A model generated the notes under the pieces. That model saw only the letters and a program-made list of their open reading frames with translations, was not told the DNA's origin and ran no database searches. The position numbers and the translations under genes were made by a program. A stretch of 64,000 bases of DNA from PXAP01 sp046483315 (GTDB lineage Bacteria > Bacteroidota > Bacteroidia > Bacteroidales > PUMT01), in assembly GCA_046483315.1 (NCBI GenBank), contig JAWODJ010000058.1, positions 175,643 to 239,642 of the forward strand, given 5' to 3'. Below are positions 62,902 through 64,000 of this stretch, piece after piece (position 1 is the first letter of the stretch; each line of letters begins with the position of its first letter).

Positions 62902-63260
62902 GACTTCGTCGATCTCACATGCACTAAGATTTACTTATAGCAATATAAATCAGATGTGACATTCATGGATTGAAAAGCAAAGTATCCGGATCATGAAATA
63001 TGAACACATTGTTAAACAATTTGATAACTATTCTTTATACGAATGAAACAGTCACGATTAACCCGTTCGGGGTTAAAAAACTACCGTTCATGGTTTTTAC
63101 TTTCAAAAAAGTTTTAAAATACGGAAAAATCAACTAAATTTAATAAGGAGAAGCTTCCTGAAAAACAATAATTCAAAAAGCATGGTTGCAGTGATTATGT
63201 AAACACGATTCAATGTACATGGTTTACAGATGATTGTTTGTTTAACCTGATATTATTGTT

Positions 63261-63578
63261 ATGGATCATAAAACTAAATGGTTATTTCACCCTTCTGTGT
63301 TGCAGAAAACGCTTTATTTTCAGAGTGATAACGGATATACCCTGATGGTTATGGAGAACAGAAGGCATGAGGTTCTGGACATTCCACTTAAAAAGATTGA
63401 AAAAAACCTTTCCTGCAAACTATTTCTTCGTTTACACAGAAGCTATCTTGTAAATAAAGATGCGATTTCGGAATTCCGGCATTACAGGACCCACTATTTT
63501 GCTTATGTATGCGGATACCGTATCCCGGTATCAAGACGAAGGAAAAAGATGATAATGGAAAGCCTTGATTTTATTTAG
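63261..63578 (+). CDS. Stand-alone LytTR-domain DNA-binding protein (second)
   Basis: The 105-residue protein is again a bare LytTR domain (about residues 8-100), with KTLYFQSDNGYTLMVMENRR, the core LRLHRSYLVNKDAISEF and RIPVSRRRKKM. It shares PLKKIEK, the HR-x-YL-x-N core and PVSRRR with the first copy, so the pair stems from one family. No sensory domain is present. The region upstream (62902-63260) has a small hairpin, TTAACCC/GGGTTAA (63058-63076), and the shared sequence TTTAACCTGAT (63241-63251) 10 bases before the ATG. A 122-bp inverted repeat starts 2 bp after the stop. Confidence 0.88.
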   Translation: MDHKTKWLFHPSVLQKTLYFQSDNGYTLMVMENRRHEVLDIPLKKIEKNLSCKLFLRLHRSYLVNKDAISEFRHYRTHYFAYVCGYRIPVSRRRKKMIMESLDFI

Positions 63579-63580
63579 AA

Positions 63581-63702
63581 GTGTCTGTCCATAATGTCCG
63601 CCTGCTGCGTTACGCTCGTCAAAAAAATACTCATTTACCCCATGTAAACTCCGCTTTTTTTGACTTCGCAAGCCTTGCATCCTAACATTATGAGCCAGAC
63701 AC
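63581..63702. repeat. 122-bp imperfect inverted repeat after the second LytTR gene, MITE-like
   Basis: Ends GTGTCTG (63581-63587) and CAGACAC (63696-63702) are exact inverted repeats. Further pairs are ATAATGT with ACATTAT and GTCAAAAAAA with TTTTTTTGAC (63619-63628 and 63655-63664), with a small inner hairpin TTTACCCCATGTAAA in the centre. It has the size and shape of a miniature inverted-repeat element or a REP-like palindrome. No clear target-site duplication is seen at its edges. Confidence 0.8.
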
Positions 63703-63849
63703 TTAACTTTATAGACAGACTCTAATTATATGCTTTTTAAAATGACAATTGTCATATTTTATAAAAATTCTGTTATATATTTTCGCTGCCAGTGTTTTTT
63801 CCTTTGTAAGAATAATCCATCCGATTATAATGTGTTTTCCTGATCCGGA

Positions 63850-63881
63850 TTGCTGCAATTTGGAATTATTTTGTACATTTG
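63850..63881 (+). promoter_or_regulatory. Bacteroidota-type promoter for a gene beginning at the right edge
   Basis: TTG (63850-63852), 21 bases, then TACATTTG (63874-63881). An ATG at 63990 may be the start of the gene it drives, but only three codons are visible. The rest of 63703-64000 is AT-rich and holds no gene that I can support. Confidence 0.5.
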
Positions 63882-64000
63882 CCTTCGTTGTTTGATTATG
63901 TTACTTATTAAGCATACATTATCAGGGCATTACGATTGATTTAGTTTAAGTGATAACAATTATATATATATAAAGTAAAATTTATCCACATGGAAAATAG

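Noticed and set aside
63981..63989. Perfect DnaA-box-like TTATCCACA
   Set aside because: Only a single box, with no cluster, no dnaA or other origin gene and no clear DNA-unwinding element with repeats; too little for an origin call.

Overview
The window looks like a chromosomal segment of a Bacteroidota bacterium, most likely a Bacteroidales/Marinilabiliales-type anaerobe or facultative anaerobe. Evidence is the gliding genes gldE and gldD next to ssb and a phosphopantetheinyl transferase, a PorP/SprF protein and a type IX secretion plug-like protein, a six-subunit Na+-NQR, a bacterial geranylgeranylglyceryl phosphate synthase, a heptose epimerase for LPS, and several upstream regions that fit the Bacteroidota promoter form TTG-N17-23-TAnnTTTG. 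Base composition is moderate and even. I saw no rRNA, tRNA, CRISPR array, transposase or phage gene. Most of the region is core or housekeeping DNA.

Layout. 1-3610: an acyltransferase cut by the left edge, an EamA transporter and lnt. 3659-7961 (minus): HU, a 30-residue basic ribosomal-type protein, rng and dsbD. 8346-12319 (plus): ssb, gldE, gldD, a phosphopantetheinyl transferase and a GGGP synthase. 12411-14380 (minus): a TPR protein and a universal stress protein. 14613-21091 (plus): two very large tandem paralogues that join receiver-like domains to a pyruvate phosphate dikinase-type ATP-grasp domain. 21128-23105 (minus): queD, folE, fabD. 23336-33111: hldD, a MATE pump, two Mn-type superoxide dismutases (one probably exported), a PorP/SprF protein, an OmpH/Skp-like protein, a glycosyltransferase, a DivIC-like protein and pruA, with a 98-bp tandem repeat upstream of pruA. 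33242-35962 (minus): a complete TRAP transporter.

36019-47101 is a tungsten/molybdenum cofactor island. It holds a ThiS/MoaD-like carrier and its ThiF/MoeB-like activating enzyme, an aldehyde ferredoxin oxidoreductase, a WtpABC-type tungstate importer, moeA, a short moaA, moaC, a pyrophosphatase-like lipoprotein with altered active-site acids, a MOSC-MogA fusion and an HD-domain protein. The natural reading is uptake of tungstate, synthesis of pterin cofactor and its use in the oxidoreductase. No moaE is present in the window.

47104-56213 carries the type IX plug-like protein and the Na+-NQR operon nqrABCDEF with the flavin transferase apbE, followed on the other strand by two small Cys-rich membrane proteins that resemble the NqrM assembly factor. 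56414-62003 holds a fused 2-oxoacid dehydrogenase E1, an NhaC antiporter and a serine beta-lactamase-like hydrolase. The right end carries two small stand-alone LytTR DNA-binding proteins, each followed immediately by an unrelated inverted repeat of about 120 bp, and a good promoter for a gene starting at the window edge.

The least-explained items are the paired receiver/ATP-grasp proteins, the LytTR pair with its inverted repeats, the altered pyrophosphatase and the compact MoaA.
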